In this document: positions 25,592 to 34,193 of the stretch, in pieces
Layout: every line of letters starts with the position of its first letter
Numbering within the stretch: the stretch's first letter is position 1
Assembly: GCA_045118335.1 (NCBI GenBank)
Contig: JBGUXY010000027.1
Span: 1-64,000 of the forward strand
Reading direction: 5' to 3'
Length of the DNA stretch: 64,000 bases
From: W1P20-047 sp045118335
GTDB taxonomy: Bacteria; Actinomycetota; Coriobacteriia; Coriobacteriales; Eggerthellaceae
The notes under the pieces: generated by a model
What the model was told of the DNA's origin: nothing
The model's database searches: none
The model's input: the letters and a program-made list of their open reading frames with translations, nothing else
Translations under genes and position numbers: made by a program

Positions 25592-26431
25592 ATGTTCATC
25601 CCCGAAAGTCGCATCGAGCTCTTCATCAGCGAAGATGTACCGTACATTGACTTAACCAGCGAGATCCTGAAAATAGATGCGCAGCCTGGCACGATGGAAT
25701 ACTACACGCGCGAAGCGTGCGTTCTTGCCGGCGTCGATGTGGTGCGTCGGATGGCTGTTGCACTAGGGTGTCACGTGGTCGATTTCAGCGATGACGGAAC
25801 TCGGCTCGAGCCCAACGATGTGTTCATGACCGTGGAAGGCCCAGCCGCACAGCTGCACCAACTGTGGAAGGTTGGCCTGAACACATTCGACCGTCTGTCT
25901 GCCGTGGCGACCAGGACCCGCAACATGGTGGATGTCGTCCATGCCGTGAACCCGCGCTGCGAGGTGCTCGTCACGCGCAAAGGCATGCCCGGCGTGAAAG
26001 ACCTGCTCATCGGCGCCGTGCGTGTGGGAGGCGCCTTCCCCCATCGGCTGGGATTGTCCGAGACGGTGCTCGTTTTCAGCCAGCATATCGAGTTCATGGG
26101 AGGTTTTGACGCCTTCGTAGAACAGCTGCCCGAAATCCACAGCCGCTGCATCGAGAAGAAACTCTTCGTGGAAGCCGACGCCGAACAAGCCTGCATCCTC
26201 GCTCGCGCGGGCGTAGACGGCATCCAGCTGGACAAGCTGCCCGCTTCGGAAATGACCGAGCTCGTGACCGAGCTGCGAGGTATCGACCCACACCTCACGC
26301 TCATTGCAGCCGGCGGCATCAACCCAGCCAACGCCGCCGAATACGCTGCCACCGGCGTAGATGGGCTTGCCACCACCGCCCCCTTCAACGCCAAGCCCCT
26401 CGACATGAGCGTGCGCATGCGGGCGGTTTAG
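25592..26431 (+). CDS. modD: ModD, quinolinate-phosphoribosyltransferase-like molybdenum protein
   Basis: 279 aa. It is homologous to NadC but has the ModD-type start FIPESRIELFISEDVPYIDLT. Internal features are RLSAVATRTRNMVD, VLVTRKGMPGVKDL, GAFPHRLGLSE and the C-terminal GGINPANAAEYAATGVDGLATT barrel end. ModD occurs with molybdate uptake genes and probably forms a molybdenum-linked phosphoribosyl product. No modABC is in this window. AAGGAG precedes the ATG at 25592. It ends 8 bases from the convergent hypB. Confidence 0.87.
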   Translation: MFIPESRIELFISEDVPYIDLTSEILKIDAQPGTMEYYTREACVLAGVDVVRRMAVALGCHVVDFSDDGTRLEPNDVFMTVEGPAAQLHQLWKVGLNTFDRLSAVATRTRNMVDVVHAVNPRCEVLVTRKGMPGVKDLLIGAVRVGGAFPHRLGLSETVLVFSQHIEFMGGFDAFVEQLPEIHSRCIEKKLFVEADAEQACILARAGVDGIQLDKLPASEMTELVTELRGIDPHLTLIAAGGINPANAAEYAATGVDGLATTAPFNAKPLDMSVRMRAV

Positions 26432-26439
26432 CGCTGCAA

Positions 26440-27114
26440 TTACGCCTCTACAACCTGGGTCCGGCGATCTCGTAGCCAATCGGCTAGCTCAGACACACCC
26501 TCGCCCGTGCGAGCGCACGTCTCGAAGATGCGAAGACCCGGGTTGAGCACACGAGCCTGTTTGTGCAAGGCCTCCATGTCGAAATCGGGGTTGAGCGGCA
26601 GATAATCGGTCTTCGTCACCACCAACGCGTCCACGATGGCGAACATCGGCGGGTACTTGTACACCTTGTCGTAGCCTTCGGGCACGGAAAGCAGCATGAT
26701 GCGCGTGTGAGCGCCCGTGTCGAAATCCGCCGGACATACCAGGTTGCCGATGTTTTCCAAGAACAAGTGGTCGAAGTGCATGCCGCCAAACGCGTCGTAG
26801 GCCTGCGACACCATGCCCATCTCCACGTGGCACACGCCGCCCGTCTGCAGCTGCACAGCCGGAACGCCCGCGGCCTTGATCTTTTGCGAGTCTACGAACG
26901 ACGCCAGGTCGGCCTCGATGATGCCCATGGGGCCATCGTCGCGCATCTGCTCGATGAGCGCCAGCAGCAGCGTGGTTTTGCCTGCTCCAGGGCTTGCCAT
27001 CACGTCCACGTAATGCGTGCCCGCAGCCGCCAGCTTCGCGCGGAACGCATCCGCCTTCGCGTCGTTGGCCGCCAGGATGTTCTGCTTCACTTCGATGATG
27101 CGCTTCTCGCCCAT
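26440..27114 (-). CDS. hypB: Hydrogenase/urease nickel incorporation GTPase HypB
   Basis: 224 aa GTPase that delivers nickel to NiFe hydrogenase (or another nickel enzyme) maturation. Motifs are VMASPGAGKTTLL as Walker A, GIIEADLAS, QTGGVCHVEMGMV with metal-site Cys and His, FLENIGNLVCPADFD, and VVTKTDYLP for guanine binding. There is no His-rich N-terminal tail, so it is not a nickel-storage form. GGAAGGAG lies before the ATG at 27114. No other hyp genes or hydrogenase subunits are present here; the Ni/Co transporter is 1 kb away. Confidence 0.93.
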   Translation of the reverse strand: MGEKRIIEVKQNILAANDAKADAFRAKLAAAGTHYVDVMASPGAGKTTLLLALIEQMRDDGPMGIIEADLASFVDSQKIKAAGVPAVQLQTGGVCHVEMGMVSQAYDAFGGMHFDHLFLENIGNLVCPADFDTGAHTRIMLLSVPEGYDKVYKYPPMFAIVDALVVTKTDYLPLNPDFDMEALHKQARVLNPGLRIFETCARTGEGVSELADWLRDRRTQVVEA

Positions 27115-27477
27115 GCCGCTCCTTCCGAAAGGCACGCCGTTATCCGAGGCGCACCGCTTCCTATCGCGAGAATTGTACCGCAAATCGCAGATGCGCTTCT
27201 AATCATACGTGTGGTCCAGGATCGTATGTGAAATTGGGGTCGCAGAAAGATAATGGCGGTGGCGTTTTTGCTCCTCGCATGCTTTCTGATGGAGTTCAAC
27301 ACCTCTGCGGTGGCAAGCGGCAAGTCGTCATCGATTTAGCGTGGCGACCGCGTGCGATACTTGTTCGAAAACATGCGTAAACGAGGAAGCCACGGACGAC
27401 ATCCGCCACGAAGGCGACACGTCCGAAAGCGTCGTCGCAACGTCCCTGTTGGCTCATCGAGTCCCTCTCCAACTCTC
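27115..27477. other. hypB upstream region with an inverted repeat
   Basis: This 363-base gap has no convincing gene. CATACG (27204-27209) and CGTATG (27223-27228) form an exact inverted repeat with a 13-base spacer, about 90 bases before the hypB ATG. It may be an operator, and its 13-base spacing equals that of the pair in front of cbiM. Confidence 0.4.
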
Positions 27478-28047
27478 TTAGTGGTCGCCTCTCTTGAGCA
27501 CGCTGCGAACGAAAAGGCTCAGGGCGGCAACGACCACGGCTATGGCCACGCCCATCCAAAGCACGTCAAGACCAGTGGCGCCTTTCAGCACATAGCCCAA
27601 GAAGTACACGCCCATCATCGCTCCGATAACGCTCACCAGGCGTTCTTTCAAGTCATCGAAGTCGTGGAACGCAAGCCACGCTGGCAACGGCAGCCTATCC
27701 GTGATAAACAGCGAGATCAGCCCCAGAGCCAGGATGTAGAGCACGACCGAGAGGAGAAATAGGTCAGCCGATTCCACCAACTCGATGGCCAACGTAGACA
27801 AATCGAGATGGCCCATAGCAAATTCGAGGGAAATGTGAATCACGGAACCGAGCGTACCCACCGAAAGCACGATGGCCGCAACGAAAAACCCGATTGCTGG
27901 TACGACGGCAATGAACCGGGTATACGCCGTGGTCTGCCGGGCGATTCTGGCGGACTCATGCTCTTTTCGGCACGTCTCCAGCTGCTGTTCCAGTTCCGCT
28001 TCCCTACTCGTCTGGAAGCGCTCTTCACCATCAGAGATGTTTTCCAT
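27478..28047 (-). CDS. YqhA (UPF0114)-type membrane protein
   Basis: 189 aa. A charged, probably coiled-coil N-terminus (about 8-40) precedes four hydrophobic segments. Typical YqhA-like pieces are RFIAVVPAIGFFVAAIVL, ELVESADLFLLSVVLYILALGLISLFI, and DFDDLKERLVSVIGAMMGVYFL. The function of the family is unknown. The start at 28047 is chosen because the frame above it lacks hydrophobic or conserved sequence; a GGGGGG stretch lies upstream. It is divergent from cbiM. Confidence 0.8.
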   Translation of the reverse strand: MENISDGEERFQTSREAELEQQLETCRKEHESARIARQTTAYTRFIAVVPAIGFFVAAIVLSVGTLGSVIHISLEFAMGHLDLSTLAIELVESADLFLLSVVLYILALGLISLFITDRLPLPAWLAFHDFDDLKERLVSVIGAMMGVYFLGYVLKGATGLDVLWMGVAIAVVVAALSLFVRSVLKRGDH

Positions 28048-28192
28048 CTGTGGCCCCCCACGGTGCATGATTCTTGCTACAGAGAGTATACCAGTGTCGT
28101 GTCGATGCCTCGACTGGCCTTTTCCTTGCCAGGACGAGTCAATCGCTGGGCTCATCGCACTCTGCAACGCTCCGGGGCAAATCCCGTGATTA

Positions 28193-28219
28193 GTAATACT
28201 TTCCAAATATTCGTGTTAC
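28193..28219. promoter_or_regulatory. Operator-like repeat in the cbiM promoter
   Basis: GTAATAC (28193-28199) and GTGTTAC (28213-28219) are near-inverted elements 13 bases apart. The right one overlaps a possible -35 (TGTTAC), 17 bases before TATAAT (28237-28242). GATTAGTAA (28189-28197) and TTACTAATC (28250-28258) form a further exact 9-bp inverted pair. GATTAGTAACAC recurs near 32146-32157 before the small membrane protein pair. A metal-responsive repressor is likely. Confidence 0.55.
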
Positions 28220-28303
28220 TGATGGCTGATATGAGCTATAATGCACATGTTACTAATCGTTGAATCGTATTATTATACGAATCCACAGCGGAAGGCGGGT
28301 ATC

Positions 28304-29308
28304 ATGCACATTCCCGAAAACTACCTCAGTCCCAGCACTTGCGGTGTATTCGATATCGTCATGGTACCCATCTGGGCTTATGCCATAAAGAAAGTCCGCG
28401 AGACCGTCCCACGCGAAAAGATGCCGCTGCTGGGCGTGGCTGCTGCATTCTGCTTTCTGGCCATGATGTTCAACATACCCCTGCCCGGGGGAACTACAGG
28501 ACATGCGGTATGCGGCACGCTCATCGCCATCATCTTCGGAACATGGCCTGCTGTGCTCGCCGTGTCCATAGCACTGCTCATCCAGGCCATCTTCTTCGGT
28601 GACGGCGGCGTGCTGGCGTTGGGCGCAAACTGCTTCAACATGGGGTTCGTGTTGCCCATGGTGGGTTTCAGCATTTACCGTTTCATCAGCGGCCATAAAC
28701 CGAGCTTGGGCAAAGAGCTGCTCGGAGCGGCAGTAGGCTCCTACGCAGCCTTGAACTGCGCAGCCTTCTGCGCGGCCATCGAGTTCGGCGTGCAGCCCCT
28801 GCTGTTTACCGACGCCACTGGAAACGCGCTTTATTGCCCCTACCCGCTCAGCGTCTCTATTCCCGCTATGTTGCTGGGACATCTTACCATCGCAGGCGCC
28901 GCCGAGGTTGTCTTCACCGTGGGTATCCTGGCATTCATACGCAAGGTCGCACCAGGCTTTGGGCTGAAGACCCCAGACAACGCACCTTCGGGCATTCGGG
29001 CTCTGGCACCCGTGCTGGCACTGGCAGGCGTGTTGATTATCGCAACACCTTTGGGATTGTTGGCGCAGGGCGACGCCTGGGGAGAATGGGGCACCGAAGA
29101 CCTTGCCAGCATGGTGGGCTACACCCCACAAGGCCTTGGAAACGGATGGGAATGGTCTGCGTTCATGCCCGATTACTCCATAGGCGCGCTTCCCGAATGG
29201 TTCGGATACATTCTTAGCGCTATCATAGGAGTGGCGCTGCTGATCATCATCTTCAGGGTGGCGGCAACCGCCATGAGACCATCCATAGACTTCGACGCCA
29301 AAGCCTGA
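28304..29308 (+). CDS. cbiM: ECF-type nickel/cobalt transporter, CbiM/NikM component
   Basis: 334 aa. It begins MHIPENYLSPSTC, the conserved N-terminal metal-site start of the CbiM/NikM S-component. The GHAVCGTLIAIIFG and ALGANCFNMGFVLP helices follow. The last 90 residues (linker, then PDYSIGALPEWFGYILSAII) resemble a PDGLE/CbiN-type extension, so M and N parts seem fused. It takes up Ni or Co across the membrane with CbiQ and CbiO; nickel is favoured by the nearby hypB, but this is inference. GGAAGGCGGG precedes the ATG at 28304. The next gene overlaps its stop by one base. Confidence 0.92.
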   Translation: MHIPENYLSPSTCGVFDIVMVPIWAYAIKKVRETVPREKMPLLGVAAAFCFLAMMFNIPLPGGTTGHAVCGTLIAIIFGTWPAVLAVSIALLIQAIFFGDGGVLALGANCFNMGFVLPMVGFSIYRFISGHKPSLGKELLGAAVGSYAALNCAAFCAAIEFGVQPLLFTDATGNALYCPYPLSVSIPAMLLGHLTIAGAAEVVFTVGILAFIRKVAPGFGLKTPDNAPSGIRALAPVLALAGVLIIATPLGLLAQGDAWGEWGTEDLASMVGYTPQGLGNGWEWSAFMPDYSIGALPEWFGYILSAIIGVALLIIIFRVAATAMRPSIDFDAKA

Positions 29309-30195
29309 TGACCGAAACACGAAACGCTAACGAAACGTCCTCTCCTAGCCCCCTGTCTTTCCGCCTCGAGCAGGGGGCTTCCACATGCTCCGATTTCAAC
29401 GTGCCAAAATGGCTGCTCGTCGACCAGAATTACGATCCGCTCCCAGATCGCGATCGGTTCATATCGAAGAGCATCCTGTCGGTCACCGGCGTATTGGCGC
29501 ATTTCAGGCTCGACGACGGCACGCCCGGAAAGCTTTCACCTTCAGCGCCTGCGAAGCTGCTCTTCGGCCTGGGGTGCATCTTGCTCACATCCCTTTCCAC
29601 GAACTACTTCTTCACGTTGATCATGCTTGCCTGCGTGCTCGTGCGCTTGTGCCTGATGCCGGGTGGGCAGCTTCGCCGCATCGCCTCGGTAGCGTTTGGA
29701 GCCGCCGGCGTCACGTTTTTGGTGATGCTACCTGCCGTGCTGCTAGGCCAACAACACTCGGCGCTGCTCATAGCCACGAAGGTGCTGATTTCGGTATCGG
29801 TTGCCCTGATCGTGGCGCTTACCACGCCATTTAACCAGCTTACGGCAGCCCTCCGTGTGTTTCATGTGCCGAACCTGGTCATTCTCACCATCGATTTGGC
29901 GCTGAAAAGCATCGTGCGGCTGGGCGAAGTCGCCGCCGAAGCGCTCTGCGCACTGCAGTTGCGCAGCGTGGGCCACAATCGCCGCAAGGGCGATGCCATC
30001 GGCGGCGTGGGAGGCGTGGTGTTCCTGAAGACCAACGAAGCCGCACAAGCCACATACGATGCCATGGCCTGCCGCGGCTTCGAGGGCGACTATCCCCTAC
30101 CACGCGAACGCCAATGGCGTGCAATCGATCTGGCCTGGCTGGCAGCATTCGCCGTGCTTGTGGCTGCTTTCCTCTACCTGCAAGGAGCGATATAG
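29308..30195 (+). CDS. cbiQ: ECF transporter T component, CbiQ
   Basis: 295 aa with about five helices after a 60-residue soluble N-terminus. It carries the T-component coupling motifs: the segment TIDLALKSIVRLGEVAAEALCALQLRS has been read only in part, and MACRGFEGDY holds the A-R-G coupling triplet. It couples ATP hydrolysis by CbiO to metal uptake by CbiM. The ATG overlaps the cbiM stop (TGATG), so the operon is translationally coupled. The next gene starts 3 bases after its stop. Confidence 0.9.
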   Translation: MTETRNANETSSPSPLSFRLEQGASTCSDFNVPKWLLVDQNYDPLPDRDRFISKSILSVTGVLAHFRLDDGTPGKLSPSAPAKLLFGLGCILLTSLSTNYFFTLIMLACVLVRLCLMPGGQLRRIASVAFGAAGVTFLVMLPAVLLGQQHSALLIATKVLISVSVALIVALTTPFNQLTAALRVFHVPNLVILTIDLALKSIVRLGEVAAEALCALQLRSVGHNRRKGDAIGGVGGVVFLKTNEAAQATYDAMACRGFEGDYPLPRERQWRAIDLAWLAAFAVLVAAFLYLQGAI

Positions 30196-30198
30196 CTT

Positions 30199-31059
30199 AT
30201 GGCCTACATCCACGCACACGAAAACGGTAATCGTCCCCACGTGCACGAGGGGGCGAAACACCCGCATACGCATGCCGATATCCCGTTGCCTGGCAAAGAA
30301 GGCGGCCACGCGCACCAGCAGCACGACAGCTACCTTCATCATCCCAAGCACGATACGGGCGAAACGCCGCTCATCCGCTTCGAAGACTTCTGTTTCGCCT
30401 ACGATGATGAAGCTACGCTTCGCCACATAGACCTGGACATCTTTGCCGGGGATAGCGTCGTGTTGATGGGCTACAACGGCTCGGGTAAGTCTACCCTGTT
30501 AAAAGCCATAAACGGCTTGGTGTTCCCGCAGAAAGGCGCCTATTATTTCGATGGCCAGCGAGTAGATGAGCGCAGCATGCACGACCCCGCATTCGCCAAG
30601 CGCCTTCATGCACGCGTGGGGTTCATATTCCAGGACAGCGATGCTCAGCTGTTCTGCTCAAGCGTGGAAGACGAAATCGCCTTTGGCCCGCGTCAGATGG
30701 GACTGGCCGAAGCGCAGGTTGCCAAACGCGTGGACGATGTGTGTGCCATGCTCGACATAGCCAAGCTGCGCAAGCGGGCGCCCTACCATCTGTCTGGCGG
30801 CGAGAAGAAGAAGGTGGCCATCGCCTGCATCCTGTCCATGAACCCCGACGTCTACTGCTTCGACGAGCCCCTAAACGGCTTGGACATCAAGACGCGCGAC
30901 TGGCTCTATGGCTTTTTGCGTACGCTGGCCGGTTCGGGTAAAACCCTGATCATAGCCACCCACGACCAGAGCCTGGCCGATGCCCTGGCCGACTACTTCG
31001 TCTACATGGGCGACCAGCACGAATACGCCGACTTTCCCCACGTGCACATCAACTATTAG
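30199..31059 (+). CDS. cbiO: ECF transporter ATPase CbiO with His-rich N-terminus
   Basis: 286 aa ABC ATPase. The core has Walker A GYNGSGKST, Q-loop FIFQDSDAQLF, signature LSGGEKKK and Walker B VYCFDEP. Before it, residues 1-52 contain 13 histidines (5, 7, 14, 16, 21, 23, 25, 37, 39, 42, 47, 48 and 51), in a hydrophilic tail that is not part of the ABC fold. The protein also ends with HVHINY. The tail probably binds nickel or cobalt in the cytoplasm, as buffer or sensor; this is inference. It is the last gene of the cbiMQO operon. Confidence 0.93.
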   Translation: MAYIHAHENGNRPHVHEGAKHPHTHADIPLPGKEGGHAHQQHDSYLHHPKHDTGETPLIRFEDFCFAYDDEATLRHIDLDIFAGDSVVLMGYNGSGKSTLLKAINGLVFPQKGAYYFDGQRVDERSMHDPAFAKRLHARVGFIFQDSDAQLFCSSVEDEIAFGPRQMGLAEAQVAKRVDDVCAMLDIAKLRKRAPYHLSGGEKKKVAIACILSMNPDVYCFDEPLNGLDIKTRDWLYGFLRTLAGSGKTLIIATHDQSLADALADYFVYMGDQHEYADFPHVHINY

Positions 31060-31251
31060 CCAGCGCTACCCAGCAGTCACGGTTGCATGCACTTGGTGCT
31101 GCTTTGCAAAGGCACCGACTGTCGCCATAGATTCGGGATGTCTGATGAGCGTGACGCGAAAGGTGCGGGCATCAACGTCGAAATGCAAGTCGCAGCCCCA
31201 TCCCCTAACTAACAGGGCCGCGACTAGCAGAAAGCAGCGCAAATACACATG

Positions 31252-31284
31252 AATCGGCCCCAAACTTCATGTTTGGGGCCGATT
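31252..31284. terminator. Strong hairpin terminator after cbiO
   Basis: AATCGGCCCCAAAC (31252-31265) and GTTTGGGGCCGATT (31271-31284) give a perfect 14-bp stem with a 5-nt loop. It lies between convergent genes and can serve both. The stem is nearly the same as the one after thrS (51998-52031). Confidence 0.85.
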
Positions 31285-31345
31285 ATTCGTTCTCGTTGGA
31301 TATGGGCAGTCGATTCAGGGTTTGCGCCTCAGTTCCAAGGGTTGT

Positions 31346-31654
31346 CTAAGCGGAAAGCGACTTGCGCAGCACGTGCTTCGGATCCTTGACAACCAAATAG
31401 ACAATCCACGCAGCCAGGCCCACGGCCACGACCACGAGCCCCAACACCGCATCGTCAATCATAGCTGCGGTGTCGGCGATTTCGATGAAGCCTTCGCCTT
31501 CGATGAGCCCATTGATGCCGTCGACGCACCACATGAGCGCTGCACCCCAGTACATGAGCGCAAGCGTGCCGAGTCGCATGTCCGAATTTGGCGCCTTGGC
31601 GTACCAGATAGCCGTAACGATCGCTGCGGCGAGGAAGGTGATGACGAGTGTCAT
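31346..31654 (-). CDS. Small membrane protein, second of a pair near cbiMQO
   Basis: 102 aa with three hydrophobic helices (about 2-17, 27-44 and 66-88). The middle contains WGAALMWCVDGINGLIEGEGFIEI. The ATG at 31654 has GGAAGGAG upstream, inside the end of the preceding gene; the two genes are one base apart and surely co-transcribed. I do not recognise the family. Its position beside a metal transporter and behind related operator motifs suggests a metal-linked role. Confidence 0.65.
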   Translation of the reverse strand: MTLVITFLAAAIVTAIWYAKAPNSDMRLGTLALMYWGAALMWCVDGINGLIEGEGFIEIADTAAMIDDAVLGLVVVAVGLAAWIVYLVVKDPKHVLRKSLSA

Positions 31655-31655
31655 G

Positions 31656-32066
31656 TTACGCTCCTTCCACCGCAGACGAATCTTGGCGCTTGACCGCCAT
31701 GTCCGCCACGACCGTAACGACAAACCAGGTAACAGTCACCAGCACGGCCATTCCAACACCCACGGTTCCCATTTCACCAAGCATTACGGGGATTTCGCTT
31801 GGATCGTTCATCGCGGTAAGGAACGGCGGGAAGGGAACCACCTCGCCATGCCACATGTGCTCGATGCACAGCAGGATGACCCCGCCCCAAAGCATGTTCA
31901 TGAGCCAGCCGAGCTTGCGCGTCCAGCAGATGCCCTCTTGGGAGGGATCCGTCAGCTGTTTGCCGGACTCGTCCACGATGCCTTTTTCGATTTCCTTCTT
32001 CTTAACGGCGCAACGAACTGCCGTGACGACAATCGCCTCGCCACCGCTCACCAGAAAACAAGCCAT
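31656..32066 (-). CDS. Small membrane protein, first of a pair near cbiMQO
   Basis: 136 aa with about three hydrophobic helices. It starts ACFLVSGGEAIVVTAVRCAVKKKE, has a central helix reading WLMNMLWGGVILLCIEHMWHGE and a long C-terminal helix (about 103-125). The His/Cys content in HMWHGE could bind metal. GAGAGGGGAG precedes the ATG at 32066, so the upstream ATGs up to 32105 are not needed. A 27-nt palindrome (32099-32125) stands 33 bases before the ATG. The function is unknown. Confidence 0.65.
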   Translation of the reverse strand: MACFLVSGGEAIVVTAVRCAVKKKEIEKGIVDESGKQLTDPSQEGICWTRKLGWLMNMLWGGVILLCIEHMWHGEVVPFPPFLTAMNDPSEIPVMLGEMGTVGVGMAVLVTVTWFVVTVVADMAVKRQDSSAVEGA

Positions 32067-32088
32067 AACGCTCCCCTCTCGACAACGG

Positions 32089-32157
32089 GTAATACTCATG
32101 TGCAAATAATAACACTATTTGCACACTGCTGTCTTACGAATATTCGATTAGTAACAC
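32089..32157. promoter_or_regulatory. Operator cluster upstream of the small membrane protein pair
   Basis: TGTGCAAATA (32099-32108) and TATTTGCACA (32116-32125) are exact 10-bp arms with a 7-nt centre. Direct copies of GTAAYACT-like motifs lie at 32089, 32109 and 32151, about two and four helical turns apart. CGAATATTCG (32137-32146) is another perfect palindrome. The motif GATTAGTAA-C/T-AC is shared with the cbiM promoter. Confidence 0.6.
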
Positions 32158-32242
32158 TTTCCGTGGAAACGAGTCACACCCCAATGAGTCAGAGACCTCC
32201 GATTCATCCTCGGAGTTGGCCTTAACCCTGCTCCCTGCTAGT

Positions 32243-33475
32243 TTAGGCTTCCTTGAGGGTGCAAGTGAAGGTGATGATGCCCGCCTTCCAGCTTGCCTTG
32301 ATCGAGCCGTGATAGCGCTTGCAGATGCTCTCTGCCACTGAAAGACCGATACCGTAACCTTGCTGGTTTTCGTGTGAGGTGTCCTCGCGGAAAAAGCGCT
32401 CGAAGAAGCGCTGGTAATCCACATCGGCTCCTTCGGCATAATTGTTCGACACGCTCAACACGCAGCCACGGCCGATGCGCGCAGGAGAAAGCCGCACCGA
32501 AACCGTGCCCCCTTCATCGCAGTACTTCGTGGCGTTGTCCACCAGAAGGTACGCGAGCTGCTCTAAGGAATCTTGCGTACCCCGTACCGTCACGCCTTCG
32601 GCAATCGAACGCTCGAATCCCAGGCCCCTCTGCCCTGCCACGGATGCGAACGAGTCAGCCGCCTTGCCAACTGCGGCCGTGGCGTCGACCAGCGAGGTTC
32701 CCTTTTCGGCATCTTGTTCCTGGCCTCGGACGATGGACATCAGGTCGCGAATGAGCCCATCGAGTCGGTCGACCTGCGCAAGCGTGGACTGGGTCCATTC
32801 CGTCTCGCCCGAAATCATTTCGCTGACCTCGGTGTTCGCCCGAATAACCGCGACGGGCGTCTTCAGCTCGTGACTCGCGTTCGTCATGAACTGCTGCTGG
32901 CGATGCATGTTCTCCATTTCGGAGCGCACGGCCCGCTTCGAGAAGAGCACGATGCTCGCCAAGGTGACCAGAAACGCAACTGCGCTAAATACCACGGTCC
33001 TCGCGACTGCGTCATACATGGCGGCTAGCTGCAAAGAGCAGTCGAGGAACACCACCATCGAGCCATCTTCGACCTTGCCTTCCTTGTAGAAGAAGCTCTC
33101 GTCGAGCTTGAGCCCGACGAGCGTATCGGGGTCGGCCGCTTCCTGGGCAACCTCGAGCGCACGTTTTTCATCGATTACAGCTACATGCGACAGGTCGACA
33201 TCGGTAACCTGCCCGTTCTCGTCGAAGGACACCGTGAAGAACCGCAAGCCATAGCTCGCCTCTTCATAAAACGTGCCCTTCCCATAGTTTTGTTCGGTAG
33301 GTGTCTTGCCGCCAGCGTCGAGAATCGCATCAATCGTGGCGCTCGCCTGCGCACGGATAACCATCACGTTCGCGGCCATCGAAGCAGCACCCATGAAGGC
33401 GATTACCACGAAAAAGCTCGCAGCAGCTATGGCGATGAAGTTTCGCCGAAGCCTTGCAATCGCCTGCGGACTCAC
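32243..33475 (-). CDS. Sensor histidine kinase
   Basis: 410 aa membrane sensor. A first helix (about 8-33) and second helix (about 158-178) enclose a 125-residue extracellular sensing domain. A HisKA domain with the phospho-acceptor in TNASHELKTPVAVI and a HATPase with DNATKYCDEGG, and later GYGIGLSVAESIC, follow. The first four bases overlap the response regulator gene, so the two are coupled. The signal is unknown; the extracellular part is Lys/Asp/Glu-rich. Confidence 0.92.
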   Translation of the reverse strand: MSPQAIARLRRNFIAIAAASFFVVIAFMGAASMAANVMVIRAQASATIDAILDAGGKTPTEQNYGKGTFYEEASYGLRFFTVSFDENGQVTDVDLSHVAVIDEKRALEVAQEAADPDTLVGLKLDESFFYKEGKVEDGSMVVFLDCSLQLAAMYDAVARTVVFSAVAFLVTLASIVLFSKRAVRSEMENMHRQQQFMTNASHELKTPVAVIRANTEVSEMISGETEWTQSTLAQVDRLDGLIRDLMSIVRGQEQDAEKGTSLVDATAAVGKAADSFASVAGQRGLGFERSIAEGVTVRGTQDSLEQLAYLLVDNATKYCDEGGTVSVRLSPARIGRGCVLSVSNNYAEGADVDYQRFFERFFREDTSHENQQGYGIGLSVAESICKRYHGSIKASWKAGIITFTCTLKEA

Positions 33476-34155
33476 TGGGCATCACCCTCTGCCAGAAGCC
33501 AACCGTCTTGCGCCACGTCGACGAGCTGAACAAGCGAGCCTACTGCCTCGAGCTTGCCCCGCAAGTAGCGTACATAAAGCGCCACGGTGACGGCATCGGC
33601 CTCACCGTCTCCTTGCCACACGCGCTCCAGCAAGAAGTCGGCGGAAAGCACGCGATGGGGATTCAATATAAACGTCTTCAATAACTCGAACTCCACGGGC
33701 GAGAGCCGCACACTGTTACGGGCGCTAAGCTCGAACGTGTCGGTTTGCAGCGTGATGTCGCCAAACGTCAGGTTGCCCACACCGTAGTCGGTGTTTCGGC
33801 GGTCAAGAGAACGCACGCGCGCCACCAGCTCCTTCATCGCAAAGGGCTTGGGCAGATAGTCGTCGGCGCCCGCCTCCAGACCTTCCACGCGGTCGTCGAC
33901 TTCGGTTTTCGCAGTCAGCAGGATAACCGGCGTCACGTTGCCTTGCATGCGCATTTCCCTCAGCACCTCGATGCCGTCTTTCTTCGGCATCATGATGTCC
34001 AAAATGACCAAATCGAACACCGATTTCGCCAGCTCGTCGGAAGCCTGCTGGCCATCGTAGCACGCCGTCACCTCGAACCCCTCGTGCTCCAACACCATGC
34101 TCACCGCCCGGCTCAAATCTAGCGTGTCCTCGGCGTAGAGTATCTTCGTGGGCAT
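33472..34155 (-). CDS. OmpR-family response regulator
   Basis: 227 aa. The receiver domain has KILYAEDTLD at the start, the phospho-acceptor in FDLVILDIMMPKKDG and the Lys in LPKPFAMKELVARV. A winged-helix DNA-binding domain follows, including SPVEFELLKTFILNPHRVLSADFLLERVW and VALYVRYLRGKLEA. The ATG at 34155 has AAGGAGG upstream. It is the partner of the overlapping histidine kinase. Confidence 0.93.
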   Translation of the reverse strand: MPTKILYAEDTLDLSRAVSMVLEHEGFEVTACYDGQQASDELAKSVFDLVILDIMMPKKDGIEVLREMRMQGNVTPVILLTAKTEVDDRVEGLEAGADDYLPKPFAMKELVARVRSLDRRNTDYGVGNLTFGDITLQTDTFELSARNSVRLSPVEFELLKTFILNPHRVLSADFLLERVWQGDGEADAVTVALYVRYLRGKLEAVGSLVQLVDVAQDGWLLAEGDAQ

Positions 34156-34193
34156 ATTCGTCCTCCTTGGTATCGGCACGTCGTCGGCTGCTA

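Noticed and set aside
26440..27114. A hydrogenase cluster around hypB
   Set aside because: No hypA, hypC-F or hydrogenase subunit gene is in the window. Only the metal transporter is close.
28193..28219. A canonical NikR site before cbiM
   Set aside because: The known NikR consensus has half-sites pointing the other way (GTGTTAC first, then GTAACAC). Here the order is reversed, so I call it only a metal-operator candidate.
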